From contig NZ_CP119809.1 of the NCBI RefSeq assembly GCF_029338395.1, positions 2,418,001 through 2,482,000 on the forward strand: a stretch of DNA of 64,000 bases, given 5' to 3'. Below the pieces are notes generated by a model. It was not told where the DNA came from. It searched no databases and worked only from the letters and a program-made list of their open reading frames with translations. A program made the position numbers and the translations under genes. Positions 54,404-63,335 of this stretch are shown here, piece after piece (positions within the stretch are counted from its first letter, which is position 1; each line of letters begins with the position of its first letter). The stretch is from Halorussus caseinilyticus. Its GTDB lineage: Archaea > Halobacteriota > Halobacteria > Halobacteriales > Haladaptataceae.

Positions 54404-55684
54404 TCAGTCGTCGCCGGGACTCGCCTCGGGTGCTTCGGTCTCGGCGACCGACTCGTCGGCCGCCGCCATCGCCTCGAACCCGCGTTCGAGGTCCGCCACG
54501 AGGTCCTTGGGGTGTTCGACGCCCACCGAGACCCGGAGCAGACCGTCGGTAATCCCGAGTTCCGCGCGCTCCTCGGCCGGAAGCGGCGAGTGGGTCATGC
54601 TCGCGGGATGCTCGATGAGGCTCTCGACGCCGCCGAGACTCACCGCGAGGGTGAACTCCTCCAGCGCCGCGACGAAGTGTTCGACCGCTTCGAGACCCCC
54701 GTCCAACTCGAACGAGAGGACCCCGCCGTGGCCGTCCATCTGGTCGTTCGCGAGTTCGTGCTGAGGGTGACTCTGCAGTCCGGGGTAGTGGACCGCCGAG
54801 ACCTGCTCGTGGGAGTCGAGGTAGGCCGCAACTTCCGCGGCGTTTTTCTCGTGCTGGCGCATCCGGAGCGGGAGGGTCTTGAGACCGCGCAGGACCATGT
54901 AGGCGTCGAAGGGAGCCATCACGTTGCCCATCCCGACCTGCTGGAGGAAGCCGATTTCCCCGGCGTACTCCTCGTCCGAGAGAACCGCCACGCCGCCAAG
55001 CGAGTCGCTGTGGCCGTTGATGTACTTCGTGGTGCTGTGGATTACCACGTCAGCGCCGAGTTCGAGCGGTCGCTGGAAGTACGGTCCCATGAAGGTGTTG
55101 TCCACCCCGAGCAGGGCGTCGTACTCGTCGGCGATTGCGGCCATCTCCTCGATGTCACAGAGCCGGAGAAGCGGGTTCGTCGGCGTCTCCATCCAGAGCA
55201 TGGCGGTGTCGTCGGTGGCCGCGGCCCGGACTTCTTCGGGGTCGGTCGCGTCCACGAAATCGACGGCGACATTCAACTTCTCGCGGAACAACTCCTTGAG
55301 CATCGTGTTCGTGCCGCCGTAGAGGTCCTCGAAGGCGACGACGTGGTCGCCCGGTTCGACCGCGGCCATAATCGCCGAGACGACGGCGCTCGTGCCCGAG
55401 GCGAACGCCATCGCGTGGTCGCCGCCTTCGAGCGCCGCCACGCGCGTTTCGAGGGCGTGGCGGGTCGGGTTCGACAACCGAGTGTAGAGGAACTCGTCGG
55501 CGTCGGGGTCCAAGTCTTCGAGCGCGGTGTCCATGTCGATGCCTTCGACCGCGTACGTGGATGCGAGGTGAATCGGCGACGTAACGTCGCCCACGCCGTT
55601 CGAGAGGTCCGGCTCTTCGCCGTAGGTCACCGAGAGCGTCTCGAACCGCTTGCCGTCAGCCCCAGTCGATTTTTCGGGAGACAT
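54404..55684 (-). CDS. PLP-dependent cystathionine gamma-synthase/lyase-type enzyme
   Basis: 426 residues, type I aminotransferase fold of the Cys/Met metabolism family. PLP lysine in VIHSTTKYINGHSDSLGG, phosphate loop AFASGTSAV, and the aspartate/tyrosine pair (VDNTFMGPYF, Y in YTRLSNPTRH). Sequence alone cannot separate gamma-synthase from gamma-lyase. The ATG at 55684 is used rather than a TTG upstream. Its context lies beside the MoaD cluster, which fits sulfur metabolism. Confidence 0.88.
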   Translation of the reverse strand: MSPEKSTGADGKRFETLSVTYGEEPDLSNGVGDVTSPIHLASTYAVEGIDMDTALEDLDPDADEFLYTRLSNPTRHALETRVAALEGGDHAMAFASGTSAVVSAIMAAVEPGDHVVAFEDLYGGTNTMLKELFREKLNVAVDFVDATDPEEVRAAATDDTAMLWMETPTNPLLRLCDIEEMAAIADEYDALLGVDNTFMGPYFQRPLELGADVVIHSTTKYINGHSDSLGGVAVLSDEEYAGEIGFLQQVGMGNVMAPFDAYMVLRGLKTLPLRMRQHEKNAAEVAAYLDSHEQVSAVHYPGLQSHPQHELANDQMDGHGGVLSFELDGGLEAVEHFVAALEEFTLAVSLGGVESLIEHPASMTHSPLPAEERAELGITDGLLRVSVGVEHPKDLVADLERGFEAMAAADESVAETEAPEASPGDD

Positions 55685-55869
55685 ACACAACCATCGAACC
55701 TCCGACGGGGAGCTATTTCATTCCTTCGACTGGCTAATGCGCCGAAAGAATCTATCTCTCGGAAATATTACCGTCGAAAATACCGGCAGTTATTGCCATC
55801 CCTCCGGCGGAAATTTCAGAATCGGACAAGACTGTATCGAAGCACGCGCGGTCGTCCGGCGACCGCTGT

Positions 55870-56358
55870 TCACTGCGCCTTGGCGTAGACGTTCTCGGTG
55901 CGCGTCGTCCCGTCGAGTTGGGTCTCGGCCTCGTCGGTCTTCTCGAACCCGTGGTCCTCGTAGAAGGCGTTGCCCATCTCGTTGTCGGCCAGCACCATCG
56001 CCTGCATCCGTTCGGCACCCATCTCGGTCAGTCGTTCCTCCATCGCCTCCAACAGGGCGGTTCCGATGCCCTCGTGCCACCGGTCGGGGTGGACGTAGAG
56101 GCGGAGTACGTCGCCCTCGCCGTCGTCGGTCGCACCGTGGGCGAACCCGACGATTTCGCCGTCTTCGTCGGACGCCACGAGACACACCTGTTCGTCGTCA
56201 CCGATGATTCCGGTCATCGTCTCGTCGGCGTACCACTCCGCCACGGCGTCCTCGATTACCGACTCCGGAACCACGTCGGCGTATGCTTTCCTCCACGACT
56301 CGCGGGCGACCGACCGGACGGTCGGGATGTCCTCCGTAGTGGCTTCTCGAATTTCCAT
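55870..56358 (-). CDS. GNAT N-acetyltransferase
   Basis: 162 residues with a complete GNAT pattern: VGFAHGATDDGEGDVLRLYVHPDRWHEGIGTALLEAMEERL gives the beta4 strand and the acetyl-CoA loop, followed by MVLADNEMGNAFYEDHGFEKTDE. Substrate unknown. Monocistronic. Confidence 0.85.
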   Translation of the reverse strand: MEIREATTEDIPTVRSVARESWRKAYADVVPESVIEDAVAEWYADETMTGIIGDDEQVCLVASDEDGEIVGFAHGATDDGEGDVLRLYVHPDRWHEGIGTALLEAMEERLTEMGAERMQAMVLADNEMGNAFYEDHGFEKTDEAETQLDGTTRTENVYAKAQ

Positions 56359-56541
56359 GGTGGACGTTAGCGCACGACGGTGTTAGCAGTAGCGGTCGGA
56401 TTCGTCACGCGTCGTCACTGAAAGAGGAAACGAACGGCTATCCGGCCCGAGGAACGGAAGAGACGGCCAGCGGTCGTCGTCCGCACGCACCCCTATCCAC
56501 GCCAACGGAAAGTTGATATAGACGGAAAGGCTGTAGAAATC

Positions 56542-56838
56542 ATGGAATCGTCGCTCGAATCGGCCGCTCTCGGCGTTCTACCGCTACTCGCACTGCTCGT
56601 CGGGTACGTCGTCTATCGCGCCGCTCGAACGACGGGAACGCCGAGTCCGTTCCGGCGCGGGGTCGGGACGGCGGTGGTTCTGCTTCTCGCGTTTCCGGCG
56701 GCGTTCGGTCTGACTGCGCTGTACCTCGGAAGCGACTGGCAGTACCGGGCACTCTACTTCGCTCCGCTGGTCTTGCTCGGCGTCGCACTGTATCTCTTCT
56801 CGGCGATGAGGCGACCCGTCCTCGATAAAGCAGAATAG
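56542..56838 (+). CDS. small three-helix membrane protein
   Basis: 98 residues with three hydrophobic helices (about 10-26, 44-60, 70-85) joined by basic loops (VYRAARTTGTPSPFRRG), so loops probably face the cytoplasm. No family recognised. Stop lies 15 bases from the end of the convergent Tat-protein gene. Confidence 0.6.
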   Translation: MESSLESAALGVLPLLALLVGYVVYRAARTTGTPSPFRRGVGTAVVLLLAFPAAFGLTALYLGSDWQYRALYFAPLVLLGVALYLFSAMRRPVLDKAE

Positions 56839-56852
56839 CGGGTTCCGTCGCG

Positions 56853-57509
56853 CTACAGTTGACTGCCTTCGTTGGAGTCCGTCGTGTACGACCCGTCACT
56901 GCGCACGAACGTCTCAATCCACGGATACGTGTGCTGCACGCAACCGATGTTTCCACCGGCACAGAGGCGGAAGTGGCCCTGCGTCCACGATTCGTAGAAC
57001 GAGTTGCCGTCGCCGCCGCGTTCGGTGTTGTCCTTGTGGCCGACGAACTGCCAGAACGCCGAGTCGGTGTCTCCCCAGCGTCGGCGATACGTGTTGCTCA
57101 CGGTCGAACCGTCGTAGCACCAATCGACCTGCTGGTTGTATCGGTAGAGTTCCTCGCCGGACCCGTTTACGCCAATCCAGTTCGCAGTCACGGACTTACA
57201 ACCGGACGCCATCGCGGACGCGTCTTCCGTCGTGAGGGCGTTCCCGTTACCGTCGGTGACTTCGACTCGGTGGTCGGTGACGGTGAGATACCGGACGACC
57301 TTCTTCTGCTCGCCTTTGGAGAGTCGCCGGAACGCCTCCTCGGGGTCGTCGGCGTTCTCGACTTCGCGTGCGAGTTCTTCCGCGGACTTTCCGCCGCTCT
57401 CGTTCGCGTACGCAGTGCCTGTGCCGACTGTCGTCACGAACCCGGCGAGGGCGGCTTTCTTCAGGAACATCCGTCGGTTAGATTCGTTAGCTTTCTCTTC
57501 GTTTTTCAT
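56853..57509 (-). CDS. Tat-exported aromatic/Cys-containing protein
   Basis: 218 residues. The start NRRMFLKKAALAGFVTTVG is a twin-arginine signal. A charged helical pro-region follows (about 38-80), then a mature domain rich in Trp, Tyr and Cys: WCYDGSTVSNTYRRRW, SFYESWTQGHFRLC and IGCVQHTYPWIE. I recall a similar W-C-Y-D-G ... Q-G-H-F layout in secreted actinobacterial proteins, but no function. The pro-region plus compact domain recalls archaeal secreted toxins such as halocins; this is only an analogy. Confidence 0.65.
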   Translation of the reverse strand: MKNEEKANESNRRMFLKKAALAGFVTTVGTGTAYANESGGKSAEELAREVENADDPEEAFRRLSKGEQKKVVRYLTVTDHRVEVTDGNGNALTTEDASAMASGCKSVTANWIGVNGSGEELYRYNQQVDWCYDGSTVSNTYRRRWGDTDSAFWQFVGHKDNTERGGDGNSFYESWTQGHFRLCAGGNIGCVQHTYPWIETFVRSDGSYTTDSNEGSQL

Positions 57510-58072
57510 CTAGTTTTCTTACCCAAATTATCGTTATCAGACTATAATATAAATATTTCTGTCTCTGAGTCTATATTGTATTAACATTCGAGTAGTAAGA
57601 TATATTACTTCCGAGCGTCGTTAAATGTGTACTCGCTTAGCAGTTCGGCGGGCCACGCCGCCGCCGAGTCTAGCACGAAACGGACGACGAGAAGGAGACG
57701 ACTCGCCGTCGCCGACGCGCACGGGAGGACGTGAAGTCGAGTCGGCGCGCCACCGTAACGAGCGGAGGAAATTAAATACTTATCTTTTAGCAATAATTTT
57801 GTTTCTTTAGAAATTGTTTTGCTATCTCTTCCGGTCCGACGTGGAGGTCCAATCGGTCTCGTGGACGAGGGCGTCGAGGTTCCCATCGACTACTGTCTCG
57901 ACAGGGGAAACGACGGGACCACGACGGTCACAGTCCGGTCAGACCACCCCGCCGAAAACGGAAAACGAAGTCACGCCTCGGTCGTCAGTCGTCACCGGAG
58001 GCCGCCGCACCACCGCTACTGACGCCGGTTCCACCGGAATACTTTTACTTCAGACTCCCTACCGATGTTCGT
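57510..58072. other. patchwork gap with AT-rich segments and gene scraps
   Basis: 563 bases. AT-rich at 57520-57610 (probable promoter of the Tat-exported protein, minus strand) and at 57770-57825. From about 57850 a short frame reads GLVDEGVEVPIDYCLDRG and continues acidic for some 20 codons; it looks like a scrap of a real gene but has neither start nor family. It ends in the AOR-like repeat at 57985. No complete gene seen. Confidence 0.5.
57985..58032 (-). repeat. left direct repeat: duplicate of the AOR gene 3' end
   Basis: 48 bases, about 43 identical to 58628-58675, in the same orientation. Read on the minus strand it encodes GTGVSSGGAAASGDD and a stop, against GTGVSGGGAAASGDD and stop in the intact gene. 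Differences at the third position and one Gly/Ser change show that this was once coding rather than a new slip copy. It and its partner flank the toxin-antitoxin genes. Confidence 0.75.
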
Positions 58073-58243
58073 ATGGCCGCCGATTCAGGGAACGACGGGG
58101 ACGAGCGAGAAGAAACCGACTTCCGCGACCCCGAACTGGCGAACGGTGACTCCGTGAGCGACCGCCTCGAAGAAATCGACTTCGAGGAGAGCGAAGGTAA
58201 CTCCGTCGCCGAACTGCGTGGGAAAATCGACTCAGATAGCTAA
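58073..58243 (+). CDS. antitoxin of a RelE/ParE-type toxin-antitoxin pair
   Basis: 56 residues, very acidic, no DNA-binding motif obvious at this length: GDSVSDRLEEIDFEESEGNSVAELRGKIDSDS. Position (34 bases before a RelE-type gene), size and the repeated SVxxRLEEIDFEE-like helix fit haloarchaeal antitoxins. Upstream TACTTTTACTTC is AT-rich and could be its promoter. Confidence 0.6.
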   Translation: MAADSGNDGDEREETDFRDPELANGDSVSDRLEEIDFEESEGNSVAELRGKIDSDS

Positions 58244-58277
58244 TTTTATCTGTGCGGTGGTCCGTTAGCTTCTCGAC

Positions 58278-58616
58278 ATGCACAACGTCGGGACGGTGGA
58301 GATACACGACTGCGTTACCGACGACCTCGCGCAGTTCGACCCACCCGAACAGAAGCGAATCCTCGGTGACGACGACAGAGGGATTCAGAAAGTAGAGACG
58401 AAAGTCGAGAAGTGGGGTGCCGACTTTCGGAACTACGTCACTCCGCTCACGGTCGCTACCGACGAAACAGTGTATCGACAGCGAATCGGGAAGAGCGACT
58501 ACCGAGCGTACTACGTCAGATGAGGTGACACGCTCTGGTGTATCGGCGTCGGCGAACGCGACACGACGTACCAGCGTGACCTCGACTCTATCGTCAAACG
58601 GGCAGAAAAACTGTAG
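58278..58616 (+). pseudogene. RelE/ParE-family toxin gene with in-frame stop
   Basis: Reads from ATG 58278 as a RelE-type ribonuclease/gyrase-poison fold; the usual strand Q-x-I-G-x-x-D-Y-R is QRIGKSDYRAYYVR. A TGA at 58521-58523 (codon 82) interrupts it. The same frame continues with GDTLWCIGVGERDTTYQRDLDS and ends at 58616, giving the normal C-terminus of such toxins. A CGA to TGA change explains it. The truncated product lacks the last strand and helix, so the toxin is probably inactive. Confidence 0.75.
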
Positions 58617-58627
58617 ATTGAACGCTA

Positions 58628-60559
58628 TCAGTCGTCGCCGGAGGCCGCCGCACCGCCACCGCTGACGCCGGTTCCCGGCCCAACGTCGATGCCCAACTCC
58701 TCCAACTTCTCGTCGGGGACCACGCCGTCCTCCCACCCGCGGACCTCGTAGTACTCGTCTTTGAGTTGGTCGAGTTCCACGAGTTGGCCCTCCGAACCGC
58801 CCTGTCCGGGCATCGCCTTGGGTTCGCCCTCCACGAACCGGACCGGCAGGTCGTCGTCGCTCCCGTCGAAGCCGACGAGGTTGTTGTAGTAGCGTTCGAG
58901 GTTGTAGATGCGCTCGCCCGCCTCCATCAGTTCGTCCTCGCTCACGTCGCGGCCGGTCATGCCGTTGTACTGCATGACGTACTCCTCGATGCCCTCCGCG
59001 AAGGCGTTGAACTTGCAGATGTCGAACGAGTCGCTGATGGCGTGGAGGTCTTGGAACGTCGCGCAGAGTTCTCCCTTCCCCTCGGGTTCGTGGGGGTCAA
59101 CTTTCTCCGGGATGCCCAGAATCTCCGCCGACGGGGTGTACCCCCGGAGGTGGCAGGCACCGCGGTTCGAGGTGGCGTAGCCGATTGCCATCCCCTTCAT
59201 CGAACGCGGGTCGTAGGCCGCCATCGTCTGGCCCTTCACGTCCAGCGACATGTCGGGGTCGCCGAGTTCTTCGGCGGCGCGCATCGCGCCCTCCGCCAGC
59301 AGGTCCGCGAGTTCGTCCTCGCGGTGGGCGACGCGCTCTATCATCTCTATCATCGTGTCGGCGTCGCCCCAGTCCAACCCCTCCTCAAGGTGGCCCTCCT
59401 CGGAGGCTTCCATCGCCATCGCCATCGTGTTGCCCACGTCGATGGTGTCCACGCCCATGTCGTTACACCGGTCTATCATCATCGCCACCTTGTCGCGGTC
59501 GTCGTTCATCGAGTTCGGGCCGAGCGCCCACGCCGACTCGTACTCGTAGGACTCCATCCGGATGTTGTGGTCCTCGCCCTTGTGGTGGACCTGCACCTCG
59601 ACTTCCTTCTTACAGGCGACCGGACAGGAGTGACAGGTGGGTTCGTCCACCAAAATATTCTCCCGGACGTTCTCGCCCGAGACGTTCTCGGCGTCGATGT
59701 TGGGTTCGGCGGCGTCGGCGTCCTGTTCGCTACTGGTGGAGGTGTACTTGGCGTTGCGAGTCGGCAGGCCGTCCATCTCCTCGGTCAGGTTCATCAGGAC
59801 GTTGGTGCCGTACATCGACAGGCCGCCCTCGTTCGGGGCGGTCACGTCGGACTCCTGAATCACCTGCATCGCCTGTTTGTGGCCCTCTTGGAAGGTCTCT
59901 TGGTCGGCCGGTTTGGGCATCTTGGTCGAGGACTTGACCACGACGGCCTTGAGATTCTTCGAACCCATCACCGCGCCGGTGCCGCCGCGACCCGACGCCC
60001 GGTCGTCCTCGTTCATGATGCAGGCGTACCGAACTCCGTTCTCGCCGCCGGGACCGATGGCCATCACCGAGAGGTTCTTCCCGACTTCGCCGTCCACCTC
60101 GTCGCCGAGTTCGTCTATCGTGTCGTGGACGCCCCGACCCCACACGTGGGAGGCGTCTCGGAGTTCGACTTCGCCGTCCTCCACGACGGCGTAGACGGGA
60201 TTTTCGGCCTCGCCCTCGAACAGCAGGCCGTCGAATCCGGCCCACTTGAGTCGCGCACCCGACCATCCGCCGTGATGGGAGTCGGTGACGGTGTTCGTGA
60301 GCGGGGACTTCGTGACCACCGCGATGCGACCGCTCATCACGGTCTGGGTCCCCGTCAGCGGGCCATTCATGAACGCCAGCAGGTTGTCCGGACCGAGGGG
60401 TTCCACGTCCGGGCCTTGGTCGAAGACGTACTTCACGCCGAGTCCGCGCGCGCCGATGTACTTGCGGGCGTCGTCGTCGTCGATGCTCTCGTAGTTTACC
60501 GCGTCGTCGCTCAGGTCGATTCTGGCGACGTGGTCTTGGAATCCGCCGAGGTCAGTCAT
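58628..60559 (-). CDS. aldehyde:ferredoxin oxidoreductase-family tungsten/molybdenum enzyme
   Basis: 643 residues. N-terminal pterin-binding domain (DDARKYIGARGLGVKYVF ... LTGTQTVMSGRIAVVTKSP), then RASGRGGTGAVMGSKNLKAVVV, the cluster-ligand segment CHSCPVACKKE, and a C-terminal helical domain. This matches AOR-type enzymes that oxidise aldehydes with ferredoxin using W-bis-pterin. The C-terminal tail GGGAAASGDD is duplicated at 57985. The substrate is unknown. ATG 60559 fits the conserved start. Confidence 0.9.
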   Translation of the reverse strand: MTDLGGFQDHVARIDLSDDAVNYESIDDDDARKYIGARGLGVKYVFDQGPDVEPLGPDNLLAFMNGPLTGTQTVMSGRIAVVTKSPLTNTVTDSHHGGWSGARLKWAGFDGLLFEGEAENPVYAVVEDGEVELRDASHVWGRGVHDTIDELGDEVDGEVGKNLSVMAIGPGGENGVRYACIMNEDDRASGRGGTGAVMGSKNLKAVVVKSSTKMPKPADQETFQEGHKQAMQVIQESDVTAPNEGGLSMYGTNVLMNLTEEMDGLPTRNAKYTSTSSEQDADAAEPNIDAENVSGENVRENILVDEPTCHSCPVACKKEVEVQVHHKGEDHNIRMESYEYESAWALGPNSMNDDRDKVAMMIDRCNDMGVDTIDVGNTMAMAMEASEEGHLEEGLDWGDADTMIEMIERVAHREDELADLLAEGAMRAAEELGDPDMSLDVKGQTMAAYDPRSMKGMAIGYATSNRGACHLRGYTPSAEILGIPEKVDPHEPEGKGELCATFQDLHAISDSFDICKFNAFAEGIEEYVMQYNGMTGRDVSEDELMEAGERIYNLERYYNNLVGFDGSDDDLPVRFVEGEPKAMPGQGGSEGQLVELDQLKDEYYEVRGWEDGVVPDEKLEELGIDVGPGTGVSGGGAAASGDD

Positions 60560-60719
60560 GGTAACGTCGTACCCTTATATTGGGTCGGAAACGTGTTAGG
60601 AATTGCCGTGGTACCGTAACCGGTATAGGTTACGTCGTCGCGGGGAATCGCGGACCCGAGCGACGGTCGGCGAGCGCCGACCGTCGCTTTTTAACGCCGA
60701 AGGTGTCAACCCTTTGGCG

Positions 60720-61199
60720 ATGAAGCTGGACGCAGTTCGACCGCCGACGTGGTTGCGGTGGGTCGCGGTCGCAGTCGTAGCCGGTGGCATCCTGTTCGCC
60801 TCGGTGCTGGACCCGCCGTCGAGCGCGCCGCCCACTTCGGGGACCGGTCCGGGTGGTATCGGGATGGACAAGTGGCTCCACGCGCTCGCGTACGCTGGTC
60901 TCGCGGGGACGCTCGCGGTCGCACTCGCGTCCGACCGCGGGCGCAGTCCTGCGGTCGCGCGCGACCACGAGCGAGCGCCCGACCACGCGCGTACGGCCGC
61001 GCTCGCGGCCCTACTCGCGGTCTGCTACGGCGTCGGCTTGGAGTTCGTGCAGGCCCCGCTCGCGGGCCGGTACTTCTCGGTGGCTGACATGGTAGCCGAC
61101 GCGGTGGGCGCGGCGGTGGCGGTCGTCGGGTGGCGGTTACTGGTCGGTCGTCTCGGTGGGTCTCGGGGTCAGGAGCAGTCGTCGGAATCGGAACTGTAA
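60720..61199 (+). CDS. VanZ-like membrane protein
   Basis: 159 residues with four membrane helices. The conserved GMDKWLHALAYAGLA (helix 2 start with Lys, His) and GVGLEFVQAPLAGRYFSVADMVADAVG motifs are those of the VanZ-like family, whose members are membrane proteins of unknown function. A His/Asp-rich loop (about 92-108) is inserted. ATG at 60720 fits the first helix. Confidence 0.85.
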   Translation: MKLDAVRPPTWLRWVAVAVVAGGILFASVLDPPSSAPPTSGTGPGGIGMDKWLHALAYAGLAGTLAVALASDRGRSPAVARDHERAPDHARTAALAALLAVCYGVGLEFVQAPLAGRYFSVADMVADAVGAAVAVVGWRLLVGRLGGSRGQEQSSESEL

Positions 61200-61239
61200 C
61201 TGAGTCACTGGAAGCGGAATTTGTACTTGTACTTACTCC

Positions 61240-61560
61240 GGCGCGCGCGTTGCTCGCGCGCGAGGGACGAGCATCGCAGGCCGGAGCGTAGCGAAGGCCG
61301 AGACGCGCAGGAGGTTGGGGAGGACGAGGTGCGGTCGTGATAGGAGTCGGCAGTAACTAGCGCGTTCCCGACGGAGATGCAGAGAAGCTAGCTACTGCCG
61401 ACTCCAATGAGAACCGCACCGCACAGCACCGCAACCTCGAACCTCCCCAGCCTCCTCGTTCACTCCCGTCGGTCGCTCACTCGTCCCTCGCGCGCCGATG
61501 GCGCGACACGCTTCGCGGCACCGGAAGACAACCCGCGTCTTCCGAGCCTTGCTTCGCTTC
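61240..61560. repeat. inverted pair of family B intergenic repeats
   Basis: Fills the 508-base gap before raSEA. Left arm carries GCGCGCGAGGGACGAGC, GAGGTTGGGGAGG and GAGGTGCGGTC; right arm carries the reverse complements in reverse order (GAGAACCGCACCGCACAGC, CCTCCCCAGCCTCCTCG, CGTCCCTCGCGCGC). At the centre, 61343-61361 and 61387-61405 match as a 19-base inverted repeat with one mismatch. The whole could fold as a ~300-base cruciform. Words match the copy at 28.9-29.1 kb. Confidence 0.65.
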
Positions 61561-61707
61561 GCTCAGCAAGACCGCGCCAGCACGCGCCGACGAAGTGAAC
61601 TCGACGCCGAGTACGAGCGGACTCGACGCCGAGTACGCCGACGAGGAGAGAACGCGAGACGGATGAACCCGAAGCCGATTTACGCGCCCGAACGCTACTC
61701 ACGCCCA

Positions 61708-62793
61708 ATGAGCAAGCCGACACCCGACGTGTACGAGCAGGGCCGGGGGATGGACGCGCACAACAAAGTGATGCGCGAGATTCGTGCCCAGAAGGACAAG
61801 ACCTACGACCCCCACGAACCCACCCGCGTCTGGATAGACGAGGACCGCACGCCCGGCGGCGTCTACCAGAGCCTCACCATCATCCTCAACACCGGCGGGT
61901 GTCGGTGGGCGCGCGCCGGTGGATGCACGATGTGCGGGTACGTCGCCGAGTCCGTCGAGGGCGGGTCGGTCGCCCACGACGCGCTGATGGACCAGATTCA
62001 GGCGTGTCTCGACCACGAACGCGAGCAAATCGAGGCGGGCGAGGCCGACGGGAAGTCCGGACTCATCAAAATCTACACCTCCGGGTCGTTCTTGGACGAG
62101 CGAGAGGTCGGCGCGGAGACCCGCCGAGCAATCGCCGAGACGTTCGCCGACCGCGAGCGCATCGTAGTCGAGAGCCTGCCGGACTTCGTGGACCGCCCGA
62201 AAATCGAGGACTTCACCGAGCAGGGACTCGAAACCGACGTGGCAATCGGTCTCGAAACCGCGACCGACCGGGTGCGCCACGACTGCGTGAACAAGTACTT
62301 CGACTTCGAGGACTACGTGGCGGCGAGCGAACAGGCCGAGCAAGCGGGCGCGGGCATCAAGGCTTACCTGCTGATGAAGCCGCCGTTCCTCTCCGAGTCG
62401 GAAGCCGTAGAGGACATGAAGTCGTCTGTCCGGCGGTGCGCCGAGTACGCCCACACCGTCTCGATGAACCCCACCAACGTCCAGCGCTACACCATGGTAG
62501 ACCAACTCTACTTCCGGGACGGCTACCGCCCGCCGTGGCTCTGGTCGGTCGCCGAGGTACTGGAATCGACCGCCGACGCCGACGCCATCGTGGTCTCGGA
62601 CCCGGTGGGACACGGGTCGGACCGCGGCCCGCACAACTGCGGCGAGTGCGACGACCGAGTACAGAAGGCCATCAAGGACTTCGACCTGCGCCAAGACCCC
62701 TCCGTCTTCGGGGAAGTAACCTGTGAGTGCGAGGCGACGTGGGAAGCGGTCGTCGAGCGCGAGAAGAGTTTCAGTCTGCCGCTGGCCCGATAA
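61708..62793 (+). CDS. archaeosine synthase radical-SAM subunit RaSEA
   Basis: 361 residues. A radical-SAM Cys motif (GGCRWARAGGCTMCGY, three Cys spaced C-x7-C-x2-C), then IKIYTSGSFLDERE, LETDVAIGLETATD and a C-terminal Cys-containing tail (NCGECDD, CECEATW). This is the RaSEA protein that works with ArcS to make archaeosine at position 15 of tRNA. ATG 61708 is used; the frame runs further upstream through non-conserved repeat DNA. Confidence 0.88.
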   Translation: MSKPTPDVYEQGRGMDAHNKVMREIRAQKDKTYDPHEPTRVWIDEDRTPGGVYQSLTIILNTGGCRWARAGGCTMCGYVAESVEGGSVAHDALMDQIQACLDHEREQIEAGEADGKSGLIKIYTSGSFLDEREVGAETRRAIAETFADRERIVVESLPDFVDRPKIEDFTEQGLETDVAIGLETATDRVRHDCVNKYFDFEDYVAASEQAEQAGAGIKAYLLMKPPFLSESEAVEDMKSSVRRCAEYAHTVSMNPTNVQRYTMVDQLYFRDGYRPPWLWSVAEVLESTADADAIVVSDPVGHGSDRGPHNCGECDDRVQKAIKDFDLRQDPSVFGEVTCECEATWEAVVEREKSFSLPLAR

Positions 62794-63086
62794 CTCGGTC
62801 GTCGCTCCCGTCTCGACTCGTTCTGTCCTCCGGTTCCGAACTGTCGAGTCTGTTTGCGGGGGTAACGCCGCGACTGTTTCGAGGTAAGTGGGTCGGTTTC
62901 AACAGTAAGCAGTCCGAAACTCGGTTCAACGCGGCGTTCACGGGTCTAAGGCCCGCCTACGCCTCTGATACTCACCGGATAACAAAGTTCTCGGTCGGCG
63001 TCGGACTCTACCGGGGGGCACGCCGAGGGCGACGGTCGGCGACTGGGGGAGTTCGCCGGTCGTCGCCGACCCGGTGTGTCGGACAC

Positions 63087-63212
63087 ATGTCCGAGGGATG
63101 GGGCGACTACGAAACTATCTTCTGCTCGAACGGGTGGATAGAGATTCGCAACAGCGACGAGACCGACGACCAGTGGATAGCGAGCGACACGCCCGTCTCG
63201 ATAGACCGATGA
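63087..63212 (+). CDS. tiny conserved-looking acidic protein
   Basis: 41 residues, MSEGWGDYETIFCSNGWIEIRNSDETDD and so on, starting at ATG 63087. Acidic, with strands and one Cys. Resembles small haloarchaeal proteins of a DUF7331-like type, which I recall only vaguely. Its stop overlaps the ATG of the next small gene, which supports both. Confidence 0.55.
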   Translation: MSEGWGDYETIFCSNGWIEIRNSDETDDQWIASDTPVSIDR

Positions 63213-63334
63213 CGGTTCCCGCAGGCCCGCTCTCTGCGTGGTCACTGCTGGCGGTAGTCGGCTGGCTGGTCGTCGTGGTACTCGTCTGGTTGCTGTTCGT
63301 CGCCTACGGTCGGGACCGGAAGTCCCGGTCCTGA
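63209..63334 (+). CDS. tiny single-helix membrane protein
   Basis: 41 residues: one membrane helix (about 10-32) and a basic tail RDRKSRS. Coupled to the preceding tiny gene by a 4-base overlap. Small one-helix proteins often regulate membrane complexes, but nothing here shows which one. Its stop is 1 base from the end of convergent purQ. Confidence 0.55.
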   Translation: MTVPAGPLSAWSLLAVVGWLVVVVLVWLLFVAYGRDRKSRS

Positions 63335-63335
63335 C

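Noticed and set aside
57819-58022. Complete gene in the patchwork gap
   Set aside because: Acidic middle looks coding, but the frame has no start and its end runs into the duplicated AOR tail in the wrong strand.
58521-58523. Selenocysteine or other recoding of the TGA in the toxin gene
   Set aside because: Haloarchaea lack known selenocysteine insertion, and a CGA to TGA transition is the simpler explanation.
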